Source: Curtobacterium oceanosedimentum
GTDB lineage: Bacteria; Actinomycetota; Actinomycetes; Actinomycetales; Microbacteriaceae
Length of the DNA stretch: 64,000 bases
Assembly: GCF_020297365.1 (NCBI RefSeq)
Contig: NZ_JAIXIG010000004.1
Location: forward strand, 96,758 to 160,757
Direction of reading: 5' to 3'
Part shown: in pieces, positions 17,589 through 25,558 of the stretch
Numbering within the stretch: the first letter of the stretch is position 1
Layout of the letters: the number at the start of each line of letters is the position of its first letter
Translations under genes and position numbers: made by a program
The notes under the pieces: generated by a model
What the model was told of the DNA's origin: nothing
Database searches by the model: none
Seen by the model: only the letters and a program-made list of their open reading frames with translations

Positions 17589-18496
17589 CCGCCATCGACT
17601 CCCGCCCACCCACCGACACCCGTGCGGTGACCACCGGCGGCGCCGGACGCTCCGGCCGTGGCCACCGTCGTCGCCTCGGCGGCACCAACTGGACCCTGAC
17701 CGTCCTGCTCGGCCTCGCGTCGCTGACCGTGCTGATCCCGCTGTACGTCACGCTCTCGATGGCGTTCAAGACGAGCGAGCAGTCCGTCGACGGCAACGCG
17801 CTGTCGCTGCCGTTCCCGTTCAACCCCGGCTCGTTCGCCGAGGCCTGGCAGCTCACGCGCTTCCCGGTGTCGTTCTCGGTGTCGCTCGGCGTCGCGGCGC
17901 TCACCGTGGTCGCGACGCTGCTGCTCAGCTCGTTCGCCTCGTACGCGATCGTCCGGAACTGGCACAAGCGGTTCTTCCGGTGGTCGTTCGTGTACCTGCT
18001 CGCGGCGATGTTCCTGCCGTTCCCCGTGGTGGCGCTGCCGCAGATCAAGCTGACCGCCGAGATCGGGCTCGACAACCCGGTCGGTGTCGGGATCCTGCAC
18101 GCCATGTTCCAACTGTCGTTCAGCGTGCTGCTCTACTCGGCGTACCTCCGGTCGATCCCGGTCGAGCTCGAGGAGAGCGCCCGCATCGACGGGGCCTCGA
18201 CGTGGCAGATCTTCTGGCGGATCATCCTGCCGCTGCTCGGCCCGATGAACGCCACGGTGGGCATCTTCGCGTTCCTGGCGTCGTGGAACGACTTCATGAT
18301 GCCGTCGCTCATCACCGCGGACCCGGGCCTGCAGACGCTGCCCGTCGTGCAGAACATCTTCCAGAGCCAGTTCGGCACGAACTACAACGTCGCCTTCGCC
18401 TCGTACCTCATGGCGATGGCGCCGACGATCATCGTCTACCTGTTCGCGCAGCGCTGGGTCATCAGCGGCGTGACGCAGGGCGCGGTCAAGAGCTGA
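17585..18496 (+). CDS. Sugar ABC importer permease, MalG type
   Basis: A 303-residue inner-membrane permease with six predicted helices. The EAA loop reads VELEESARIDGASTWQIFW followed by ILPLLGP. The ATG overlaps the upstream stop by 4 nt, so the two permeases are translationally coupled at about one-to-one. The GH31 enzyme gene starts 10 nt downstream, tying uptake directly to intracellular cleavage. Confidence 0.9.
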   Translation: MTAIDSRPPTDTRAVTTGGAGRSGRGHRRRLGGTNWTLTVLLGLASLTVLIPLYVTLSMAFKTSEQSVDGNALSLPFPFNPGSFAEAWQLTRFPVSFSVSLGVAALTVVATLLLSSFASYAIVRNWHKRFFRWSFVYLLAAMFLPFPVVALPQIKLTAEIGLDNPVGVGILHAMFQLSFSVLLYSAYLRSIPVELEESARIDGASTWQIFWRIILPLLGPMNATVGIFAFLASWNDFMMPSLITADPGLQTLPVVQNIFQSQFGTNYNVAFASYLMAMAPTIIVYLFAQRWVISGVTQGAVKS

Positions 18497-18506
18497 GAGG
18501 CACCAC

Positions 18507-20963
18507 GTGAGCAGCACCACCGACACCAGCCTTCCCACCATCCGGCCGTTCCCGGGGTCCGACCCGGTCGCCGACCCAGCGGCCGTCGTCACCGGCGACC
18601 ACTGGCGCATCACCGTGCTCGACGCCGGCGCCTTCCGGGTCGAGTGGAGCGACGACGGCGGGTTCGAGGACCGCGCGTCGACCTTCGCGATGCGCCGCCG
18701 ACTGCCCGTGCCGACGTTCACCGTCGAGCCGGTCGGCACCGGCGTCCTGGTCACCACCGAGCGGGCACGACTGCGCTACGACGGCCGTCCGTTCAGCCCG
18801 AGCGGCCTGGTCGTCGAGACGATCGGGCCCGACGCGAACCGCTGGCGCTGGGGGCAGGAGCCGCGCGACCTCGGCGGCACCGGCCGCACCCTCGACGACG
18901 TCGACGGCCGGATGCCGCTCGAGCCGGGGATCCTGGCCCGCGACGGGATCACCGCGCTCGACGACAGCGAGTCGTTCCTGTTCGCCGACGACGGCTGGAT
19001 CGGCACCCGCGTGCCCGGTCGCCGTGACGTGACGGTGTTCGCGTACGGCCGCGACTACGGCGACGCGCTCCGGGCCTACCACGCGGTCTCCGGGGCACCG
19101 TCGCGCATGCCGCGGTGGGCGCTCGGCAACTGGTGGAGCCGGTACCACCCGTACAGCGACACCTCGTACCTCGAGCTGCTGGACCGCTTCGCCGACGAAC
19201 ACCTGCCGTTCTCGGTTGCCGTGATCGACATGGACTGGCACCGGGTCGACTCGGTCCCACCGCGCTTCGGCAACGGCTGGACCGGCTACTCGTGGGAGCC
19301 GTCGCTGTTCCCGGACCCGTCGGCGTTCCTGGGCGAGCTGCACCGCCGGGGCATGCGCACGACGCTGAACCTGCACCCGGCCGACGGCGTGCGGGCGTTC
19401 GAGGACGCCTACCCCGCTGTGGCACGGGCGATGGGCGTCGACCCCGATACCGAGCAGCCGATCCCGTTCGACCCGACGGACCGGCGGTTCCTGCAGGCCT
19501 ACTTCGAGCAGCTGCACCGCCCGCTCGAGGAGCAGGGCGTCGACTTCTGGTGGATCGACTGGCAGCAGGGCCGCGAGACCGGGCTGCCCGGGGTCGACCC
19601 GCTCTGGCTGCTCAACCACTTCCACCTGCTCGACTCGGCGCGGGACACGGCGTCCGGCGACGCGGGCTCGGACGCGCCCGCCGACGCAGCCTCGGCCGCG
19701 ACCGCCGACGCGACCGCAGCCGCCGCCCCCGTCGACGGCATGACCTTCTCGCGCTACGCCGGCCCCGGCAGCCACCGGTACGCCGTCGGGTTCTCCGGCG
19801 ACGCCGTCGTCTCGTGGGCGTCGCTGGCGTTCCAGCCCGAGTTCACCGCCACCGCCGCGAACATCGGCTACCCCTGGTGGAGCCACGACATCGGCGGTCA
19901 CACCCGAGGGGTCCGCGACGACGAGCTCGCCACGCGCTGGGTGCAGTTCGGGGTGTTCTCGCCGATCATGCGCCTGCACTCGGCGAACAACCCCTTCATC
20001 CGCAAGGAACCGTGGGTGTTCCCGGCCGAGGCCCGCGCCGCGATGGGGGAGGCGCTCCGCTTCCGTCACCGCCTGGTGCCGTACCTGCACACGATGAACC
20101 ACGGCACGGCCGACGGGACCGCCCTGGTGCGTCCGCTGTACCACCTGGAACCTCGCCGCGACGAGGCCTACCGCGCCCCGAACACCTACGCGTTCGGCTC
20201 CGAGCTGCTCGTCGCCCCGATCGTCGCACCGCGCGACCCCGCATCCCGGCACGGCGTGGCCCGGGCCTGGCTGCCGCCGGGCACCTGGACCGACGTCTTC
20301 ACCGGCACGGTGTACGCCGGCGACCGCTTCGTCGACCTGCACCGGACGCTCGACACCGTCCCGGTCCTGCTGCGCGCCGGCGGGATCCTGCCGCTCGCCG
20401 CCGAGGACCAGCTCGACGCCACCGCGAACCCGACCGCGTTCGAGGTCCTCGTCGCCCCGGACGCGCCGGGAGACCTCACCCTGGTCGAGGACCGTGAGGG
20501 CGAGGGCAGCCGGACCGCCCGGACCCGCCTGAGCTGGGATCCCGAGCTCGCCGAGTTCCGGGTGCACGCGACCACCGGTGCCCTCGACGTCGTGCCCGCA
20601 CGTCGCGAGTGGCGGGTCACGTTCCTCGCCGCGCCGGCGGACGGACAGCAGACGTCGACCCGGACCGCCGACCGGTTCTCGGTCGACCTGTCGGTCGACA
20701 CGGTCGACGGGGCGGTCCTCGCACTCGCCGGGCCGCCGGTCGTGGGCGTGGACGCTCGGGACGCCGTCCGGCGGGCGCTCGAGGGCGCGCAGGCCGGCAA
20801 CCCGGAGAAGCTCGAGGCGTGGGAGATCGTGGCGAAGGACCTGCCGCGCGCCGACCGCATCGTCGAGCTCGGCACGGTCGGTCTGCCCGACGCCGTGCGG
20901 GACGTCGTCGTCGAACTGCTCGGCAGCGTGCACCCGGGGGAGTCGACGCCCTCGGGCCGCTGA
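18507..20963 (+). CDS. GH31 glycoside hydrolase (alpha-glucosidase or alpha-xylosidase)
   Basis: An 818-residue enzyme without a signal peptide, so it acts inside the cell on sugar brought in by the adjacent importer. The GH31 nucleophile motif WWIDWQ has its Asp near residue 351. The acid/base Asp is in SGDAV near 432. A conserved GGHTRG and YLHTMN region follow. An Ala/Asp-rich insertion of about 30 residues (about 380-412) lies between the two catalytic regions and looks like a disordered loop. The GTG at 18507 has a GAGAGG site. Alpha-glucosidase versus alpha-xylosidase cannot be settled by eye. Confidence 0.85.
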   Translation: MSSTTDTSLPTIRPFPGSDPVADPAAVVTGDHWRITVLDAGAFRVEWSDDGGFEDRASTFAMRRRLPVPTFTVEPVGTGVLVTTERARLRYDGRPFSPSGLVVETIGPDANRWRWGQEPRDLGGTGRTLDDVDGRMPLEPGILARDGITALDDSESFLFADDGWIGTRVPGRRDVTVFAYGRDYGDALRAYHAVSGAPSRMPRWALGNWWSRYHPYSDTSYLELLDRFADEHLPFSVAVIDMDWHRVDSVPPRFGNGWTGYSWEPSLFPDPSAFLGELHRRGMRTTLNLHPADGVRAFEDAYPAVARAMGVDPDTEQPIPFDPTDRRFLQAYFEQLHRPLEEQGVDFWWIDWQQGRETGLPGVDPLWLLNHFHLLDSARDTASGDAGSDAPADAASAATADATAAAAPVDGMTFSRYAGPGSHRYAVGFSGDAVVSWASLAFQPEFTATAANIGYPWWSHDIGGHTRGVRDDELATRWVQFGVFSPIMRLHSANNPFIRKEPWVFPAEARAAMGEALRFRHRLVPYLHTMNHGTADGTALVRPLYHLEPRRDEAYRAPNTYAFGSELLVAPIVAPRDPASRHGVARAWLPPGTWTDVFTGTVYAGDRFVDLHRTLDTVPVLLRAGGILPLAAEDQLDATANPTAFEVLVAPDAPGDLTLVEDREGEGSRTARTRLSWDPELAEFRVHATTGALDVVPARREWRVTFLAAPADGQQTSTRTADRFSVDLSVDTVDGAVLALAGPPVVGVDARDAVRRALEGAQAGNPEKLEAWEIVAKDLPRADRIVELGTVGLPDAVRDVVVELLGSVHPGESTPSGR

Positions 20964-20989
20964 CGTCCGCAGTCGGGTCTGCGGACGTC
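20962..20989. terminator. Hairpin 1 after the GH31 gene
   Basis: GACGTCCGCAG and its exact complement form an 11-bp stem with a 6-nt loop, starting within the GH31 stop codon. There is no U-tract, as is common in high-GC actinobacteria. Confidence 0.75.
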
Positions 20990-20994
20990 GGTCC

Positions 20995-21028
20995 GTGACC
21001 GGGCCCGCCCTGACCCGGGCCCGGTCAC
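20995..21028. terminator. Hairpin 2 after the GH31 gene
   Basis: GTGACCGGGCCCG and its exact complement form a 13-bp stem with an 8-nt loop, 5 nt after the first hairpin. It lies between convergent genes. Confidence 0.8.
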
Positions 21029-21033
21029 ACAGC

Positions 21034-21075
21034 GGACGGGAGGACCGTGGCGGCATCGCCACGGGCCTCCTGTCC
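21034..21075. repeat. Palindromic repeat, copy 5
   Basis: GGACGGGAGG/CCTCCTGTCC as outer stem and CCGTGGCG-GCAT-CGCCACGG as inner stem. It is the third consecutive hairpin in the convergent gap between GH31 and LacI. The loop differs from the family's usual GCCAGCC. Confidence 0.8.
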
Positions 21076-21079
21076 GTCG

Positions 21080-22126
21080 TCAGGCGCCCTGGTGCGCCGC
21101 CCGGTCGGACGTGCCGTCCGCGTGCGGCGCGCTCTCGCCGACGACCAGGCGGTGCCCGACCGTGACCAGACGGCCGGGCACGTCGGAGCCGTCCATCCGC
21201 TCCACCAGCAGGTCGAGCGCCGTCCCGGCCAGGGCGACCGTGTCCGGCGCGACCGAGGTCAGGCTCGGCACCAGACTCGCACCGAGACCCATGGCGTCCC
21301 ACCCGACGATCGCGACGTCCCGCGGTGCGTCGAGTCCGCGGAGTCGCATGGCGCGCAGGGCACCGAGAGCGGCGAGGTCGTCACGGCAGAGCAGGCCGTC
21401 GACCCGCAGCCCGGCGTCGAGCGCCGCACCGAAGGCGGTCTCGGCACCCGCGGCGTCACCGACCGCGCGCGGGACGAGCAGGTCGTCGTCGATCGGCAGC
21501 CCGGCGGCGGCGAGCCCGGCGCGGTACCCGTCCAGCCGGAGTCCGGACGTGCGCGACGACGGCCCGGTCTCGTGGCCGAAGAAGCCGATGCGGCGACGAC
21601 CGAGCGCCACCAGGTGCGCGACCGCTCCGGCCGCGGCCGCCGCGTTGTCGATGACCACCTGGTCGGCGTGCGCGGGCCGCTGGTCCTCGCCCAGGAACAC
21701 CACGGCGGTGTCGCCACGGATGCGGTCGATGGCCTCGGGGGTGAGCACCTGGGGGTGGATCACCACGCCGTCGACCACGCCGGCCTCGCGTCCCCGCACC
21801 GCGGAGCGCTCACCGTCCGGGTCGCCGCCGGTCTCCTCGAGCAGCAGCTGGTAGCCGCGGTCCGAGCAGACCCGTGAGAACACGTGGGCGAGCTCGGCGA
21901 AGTAGGGCCGTCGCAGGTCCGGGAACGCGAAGGCGAGCATGTTCGACCGGCCCGTCGCGAGTGATCGGCCGGAGACGTTGGGGCGGTACCCGAGCTCGTC
22001 GACCGCGGTCTGCACCCGCAGGCGCATGGCGTCGCTGACGTGTCGGTAGCCGCGCACGACGTTGGACACGGTCTTCATCGACACGCCGGCGTGTGCAGCG
22101 ACGTCCTGCAGCGTGACCTTGCCCAT
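21080..22126 (-). CDS. LacI-family transcriptional repressor
   Basis: A 348-residue regulator. The N-terminal helix-turn-helix VTLQDVAAHAGVSMKTVSNVV and hinge region are followed by a periplasmic-binding-protein-like sugar domain. Another family mark near the C-terminus is DVAIVGWDAMGLG. It converges on the GH31 operon and probably represses that operon at the palindrome TTTACAGCGCTGTAAA around 15250. No such site is visible before its own gene, so it is probably not autoregulated. The effector sugar is unknown. Confidence 0.88.
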   Translation of the reverse strand: MGKVTLQDVAAHAGVSMKTVSNVVRGYRHVSDAMRLRVQTAVDELGYRPNVSGRSLATGRSNMLAFAFPDLRRPYFAELAHVFSRVCSDRGYQLLLEETGGDPDGERSAVRGREAGVVDGVVIHPQVLTPEAIDRIRGDTAVVFLGEDQRPAHADQVVIDNAAAAAGAVAHLVALGRRRIGFFGHETGPSSRTSGLRLDGYRAGLAAAGLPIDDDLLVPRAVGDAAGAETAFGAALDAGLRVDGLLCRDDLAALGALRAMRLRGLDAPRDVAIVGWDAMGLGASLVPSLTSVAPDTVALAGTALDLLVERMDGSDVPGRLVTVGHRLVVGESAPHADGTSDRAAHQGA

Positions 22127-22259
22127 CCGCTCACCGTAGCCGGAAGGCCGAGCGCGAGCGCACGCGCGCGATCATCGGGGTTCCCCGGAGTGGAGTCAAC
22201 CCCTGTCGCGGGGGCCGCCACGTGCGCATACTGAGCGCGTCAGCCGCCGCCGTCGACCG

Positions 22260-23420
22260 GTGCGCGGGACCGGAAGCCGCGTGACCGGGAGGACCAGGGG
22301 ACCCGATGGAAGCTCCGACCTCCTCGCGCCCGGACCGGCACACGCGCCCCGCCGGACCATCGTGCTGACCGCCGTCCACGGCCCCGACACGGCGCGTACC
22401 GTCTTCGTCCGCATCGACCGCATGCGGGGTCGCACGGAACGCTCCGGTACCGACCGGGCCTTCGCGGAACGGGTGCTCGCCCGTGCCGGACACGGCAGCG
22501 ACGTCGTCGTCGATGCGTCGCGCCGACCGTTCCGGTTCCGCTACCGCACGCGCCGCGACGGCCCCGTGAGCCTGGTCACGGTGTCGGTGTCGACCGGCTT
22601 CTCCGGGCTGTTCCGGCCGGCCGGCCGAGTCGTGGTGGCCTGGTCCGCCGCGGGCGGAGTGCGGGTGGAGGCCGACGACGGCACGGTGCTGGAGACCCGA
22701 CCGGGGACTCCCGCCCTGCTGCCGACCGCGGGGCCGTTCACCGTGCAGGTCCCACCCGGCACCCTGCAACTCCTCAGCATCGACCGCGCGCTCGTCGAGC
22801 GGGTCCTGCGCGACGGCTCCTCCGGCGGCCGCACCGTGCTCCCGGAGAGCGGAGCGGGACCCGACGAGTCCGGGACGCCGGCGTTGCGCCGCGCCGTCGA
22901 GGCGGTCGCCGTGGCCTCGGGCAGCGACACGACGACCGTCGAGACCCGGGCCACGGTCCAGTGGGCCCTGGTCGAGGCGGTGGTCGGGACCTTCGGTGTC
23001 CGCCGACCCGGGACGGTCGGCCGGTCGGCCCGGCCCTCCACGGTCGAGCTGGCCGAGGCCTACCTCGAGGAGCACTGCGCGCTCGCCCTGACCCTCGCCG
23101 ACGTCTGCGACGCCGTCGGCGTGAGCCCCCGCACGCTGCAGACGGCGTTCGTCCGGACACGCGGCACGTCACCGATGGCGTACCTGCAGCAGGTCCGGCT
23201 CGACCGGGTGCACGCGGCGCTGCTCGCCGCCGACCGACGCGAGGCGAGCGTGAGCGAGATCGCGGTCCGGTGGGGGTTCCGCCACCTCGGCCGCTTCTCG
23301 GGCACGTACCTGCAGCGGTTCGGGGAGTACCCGGCGCAGACGCTGCGCGCCACGAGGGACGAGGACGAGGACGAGGACGGAGACGGGGCCGGAGCCGGGG
23401 CGCGGCAGGACGTCGGCTGA
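22260..23420 (+). CDS. AraC-family transcriptional regulator
   Basis: A 386-residue regulator whose C-terminal third holds the paired AraC helix-turn-helix: LTLADVCDAVGVSPRTLQTAF, then SVSEIAVRWGFRHLGRFSGTY, ending with the PAQTLR motif. The N-terminal region resembles AraC-binding-like (RipA/ActIV type) sensory domains. The tail is an acidic DEDEDED run. The start is uncertain: GTG 22260 gives the longest frame, and GTG 22281 or later codons are possible. It stands alone, divergent from LacI. Target genes are not evident; the downstream desaturase is one option. Confidence 0.7.
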   Translation: MRGTGSRVTGRTRGPDGSSDLLAPGPAHAPRRTIVLTAVHGPDTARTVFVRIDRMRGRTERSGTDRAFAERVLARAGHGSDVVVDASRRPFRFRYRTRRDGPVSLVTVSVSTGFSGLFRPAGRVVVAWSAAGGVRVEADDGTVLETRPGTPALLPTAGPFTVQVPPGTLQLLSIDRALVERVLRDGSSGGRTVLPESGAGPDESGTPALRRAVEAVAVASGSDTTTVETRATVQWALVEAVVGTFGVRRPGTVGRSARPSTVELAEAYLEEHCALALTLADVCDAVGVSPRTLQTAFVRTRGTSPMAYLQQVRLDRVHAALLAADRREASVSEIAVRWGFRHLGRFSGTYLQRFGEYPAQTLRATRDEDEDEDGDGAGAGARQDVG

Positions 23421-23552
23421 CCGGGCGGCTCACGACGTGTTCCGGACAGCACGGTCAACACGCATGTTCGGCACCTAGGGTCGCCCCAAGCGCAATCGCG
23501 TGAACTCTCTCGAACCGGCTGAAGGGTCGGTCCGTCAAGAAGGTCGGTCCTC

Positions 23553-24665
23553 ATGACCACCACCACTCCGCTCGCAGCGGGTTTCACCCGCACCCGCCCC
23601 GCCACGGGGCCCCGCAAGGGCACCTCGACCTACTCCGCGCTCCTGGCGCAGGTGAAGGAGAACGGCCTGCTGCGCCGTCGCACCGGGTTCTACTGGGCGC
23701 TGTTCAGCGCGCTCGTCGGCAGCCTCGCCCTCGCCTGGGTCGCGTTCGCCTTCCTGGGCGACTCGTGGTTCCAGCTCATCGTCGCCGGCGTCCTCGGCGT
23801 GCTGTTCACCCAGTTCGCGTTCCTGTCCCACGAAGCGGCACACCGCCAGGTCTTCGAGTCGCAGAAGTGGAACGACCACGCCGGGCGCTGGCTCGGCACG
23901 TTCCTCGTCGGCCTCAGCTACTCGTGGTGGATGAACAAGCACACCCGCCACCACGGCAACCCGAACACCGTCGGCAAGGACCCGGACATCTCGCCGGACG
24001 GCATCCGGTTCCTGCCGGAGGACGCCGCCGCGGTCCGTGGCCCCCTGATGCGCACGTTCATGCGGTTCCAGGGCTGGCTGTTCTTCCCGCTCCTGACCCT
24101 CGAGGGCATCAACCTGCACCGCTACGCCGTGGTCTCCGTGATCACCGGCAACGGCACCAAGGCCGACGTCAAGCACCGCTGGATCGAGGGCGGCCTGCTC
24201 GTGGCCCGCTTCGCCATCTACCTGACCGTCGTGTTCTGGTTCCTGCCCTTCGGCATGGCCTGCGCGTTCCTCGGCGTGCAGCTCGCCGTGTTCGGTGTGA
24301 TGATGGGCGCCTCGTTCGCCCCGAACCACAAGGGCATGCCGACCATCGCGCACGACGCCAAGGTCGACTTCTTCTCGCGCCAGGTGCGCACCTCGCGCAA
24401 CATCCGCGGTGGCTGGTGGGTCTCGTTCCTGATGGGCGGCCTGAACTACCAGGTCGAGCACCACCTGTTCCCGTCGATGCCGCGGCCGGCGCTCAAGCAG
24501 GCCCGCCTGCTCGTCCGCGACCACTGCGACACCCTCGACGTGCCCTACACCGAGACCACGCTGCTCCGTTCCTACGGCATCGTCGTCCGGTACCTCAACC
24601 GGGTGGGGCTCGCCGCCCGCGACCCGTTCGCCTGCCCGATGGTCGCGCAGCTGCGCATCCACTGA
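23553..24665 (+). CDS. Membrane fatty-acid desaturase
   Basis: A 370-residue integral membrane di-iron enzyme that puts a double bond into acyl chains, raising membrane fluidity. The three histidine boxes are complete: HEAAH (about 93), HTRHH (about 130) and QVEHH (about 300). Two pairs of hydrophobic segments lie between them. It has a leader of about 70 nt after a TAGGGT box at 23476. A cold-shock protein gene starts 4 nt after the stop, which points to cold-responsive expression. The position of the double bond is not deducible; the NYQVEHHLFPSMPR region resembles front-end or delta-9-type acyl-lipid desaturases. Confidence 0.88.
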   Translation: MTTTTPLAAGFTRTRPATGPRKGTSTYSALLAQVKENGLLRRRTGFYWALFSALVGSLALAWVAFAFLGDSWFQLIVAGVLGVLFTQFAFLSHEAAHRQVFESQKWNDHAGRWLGTFLVGLSYSWWMNKHTRHHGNPNTVGKDPDISPDGIRFLPEDAAAVRGPLMRTFMRFQGWLFFPLLTLEGINLHRYAVVSVITGNGTKADVKHRWIEGGLLVARFAIYLTVVFWFLPFGMACAFLGVQLAVFGVMMGASFAPNHKGMPTIAHDAKVDFFSRQVRTSRNIRGGWWVSFLMGGLNYQVEHHLFPSMPRPALKQARLLVRDHCDTLDVPYTETTLLRSYGIVVRYLNRVGLAARDPFACPMVAQLRIH

Positions 24666-24669
24666 CGTC

Positions 24670-24891
24670 GTGTTGGCGATCTTGCCCACCGGCACCGTGA
24701 AGTGGTTCGACCACGCCAAGGGCTACGGGTTCATCCACCCCGATGACGGGTCCGCGGACCTGTTCGCGCACTTCTCGAGCATCGTCGAGACGACCGACGC
24801 CCGGCCGCTCGCCCGGGACGACCACGTGCAGTACGAGGTCGGCCCCGGCAAGAAGGGGCCCCAGGCCAACACCATCTCGGTCATCCGCTGA
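24670..24891 (+). CDS. Cold-shock domain protein (CspA type)
   Basis: A 73-residue single-strand RNA/DNA-binding beta-barrel. RNP1 reads KGYGFI and RNP2 DLFAHF, after the family opening TGTVKWFDHAK. The GTG at 24670 lies 4 nt after the desaturase stop. Alignment with the family suggests that the TTG at 24682 (giving PTGTVKWF at the N-terminus) could be the true start. The protein probably melts RNA structure in the cold. Coupling to a desaturase makes a compact cold-adaptation operon. A strong hairpin follows at once. Confidence 0.88.
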   Translation: MLAILPTGTVKWFDHAKGYGFIHPDDGSADLFAHFSSIVETTDARPLARDDHVQYEVGPGKKGPQANTISVIR

Positions 24892-24897
24892 CGCGGA

Positions 24898-24942
24898 CGA
24901 CGAACGACGCCCCGACCGCATCGGTCGGGGCGTCGTTCGTCG
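24898..24942 (+). terminator. Terminator of the desaturase-csp operon
   Basis: A perfect 21-bp stem (beginning CGACGAACGACGCCCCGACC) with a 3-nt CAT loop, 6 nt after the cold-shock stop codon. It is one of the strongest hairpins in the window. Confidence 0.9.
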
Positions 24943-25054
24943 CCGTCCGTCGCGTTCCCGGCGTCGAGACCGAAACTCGCGCCCGCGGACAGACTCCGCG
25001 CGCCTGCGGGCGAACGGTGTCCGTCGAGCCGAGACCCGGGCGCGTGGGACGGGC

Positions 25055-25558
25055 TCAGTCGTCGTTCAACGACCCGGGGAAGCACTGCGAGAACGACGAC
25101 AACCGGATCTTCTTCGTGTCGTTGTAGATCGTGACGAGGTACTGGTCGTCGTCCACCCCGGTGACCGTCAGCCGCTTCGCGCCCTTGCGGGTCGTGTCCG
25201 TCGCCGCCGTGTACCCGTCGTCCTGGACCGCGGCCGTGATGGCCTCGTAGGTCGCATCGACGTCGATCTCACGGGCGAGCGTGATCGCGACACCGCCCGC
25301 GGCCGACACCTCGGTCTCCGAGCAGGCGAGCAACGTCCAGTCGATCGTGCGCTCGTCGGCGACCGCACCGTCGGGCAGAGCGGCGACGACGCGGTCCTGG
25401 ATCTCGGTCGTGCGCTGCTCGGCAGCGACCCGGGACGCCGTCCTGGTCACGGCCGGTTCCGATGGTTCCGTCATGGATGGTCCTCCAGCGCATGCAGTGA
25501 TGGACAGTGTGAGCGTCGTCACGAGGGCCGCGACGGTCCAGGTGGAGCGTGTGGTCAC
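25055..25558 (-). CDS. Lipoprotein of unknown function, paired with the WXG-hydrolase
   Basis: A 167-residue lipoprotein with signal and lipobox ending at TACAGG. The body has no family I recognise and ends in SSFSQCFPGSLNDD. The GTG at 25558 overlaps the hydrolase stop by 4 nt and has a GAGGAG site inside the hydrolase gene. A paralogue at 27720 is similar throughout, with a matching end (SFSPCYRGSLSDR). An accessory or immunity-like partner of the hydrolase is an inference from this fixed pairing. Confidence 0.75.
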   Translation of the reverse strand: MTTRSTWTVAALVTTLTLSITACAGGPSMTEPSEPAVTRTASRVAAEQRTTEIQDRVVAALPDGAVADERTIDWTLLACSETEVSAAGGVAITLAREIDVDATYEAITAAVQDDGYTAATDTTRKGAKRLTVTGVDDDQYLVTIYNDTKKIRLSSFSQCFPGSLNDD

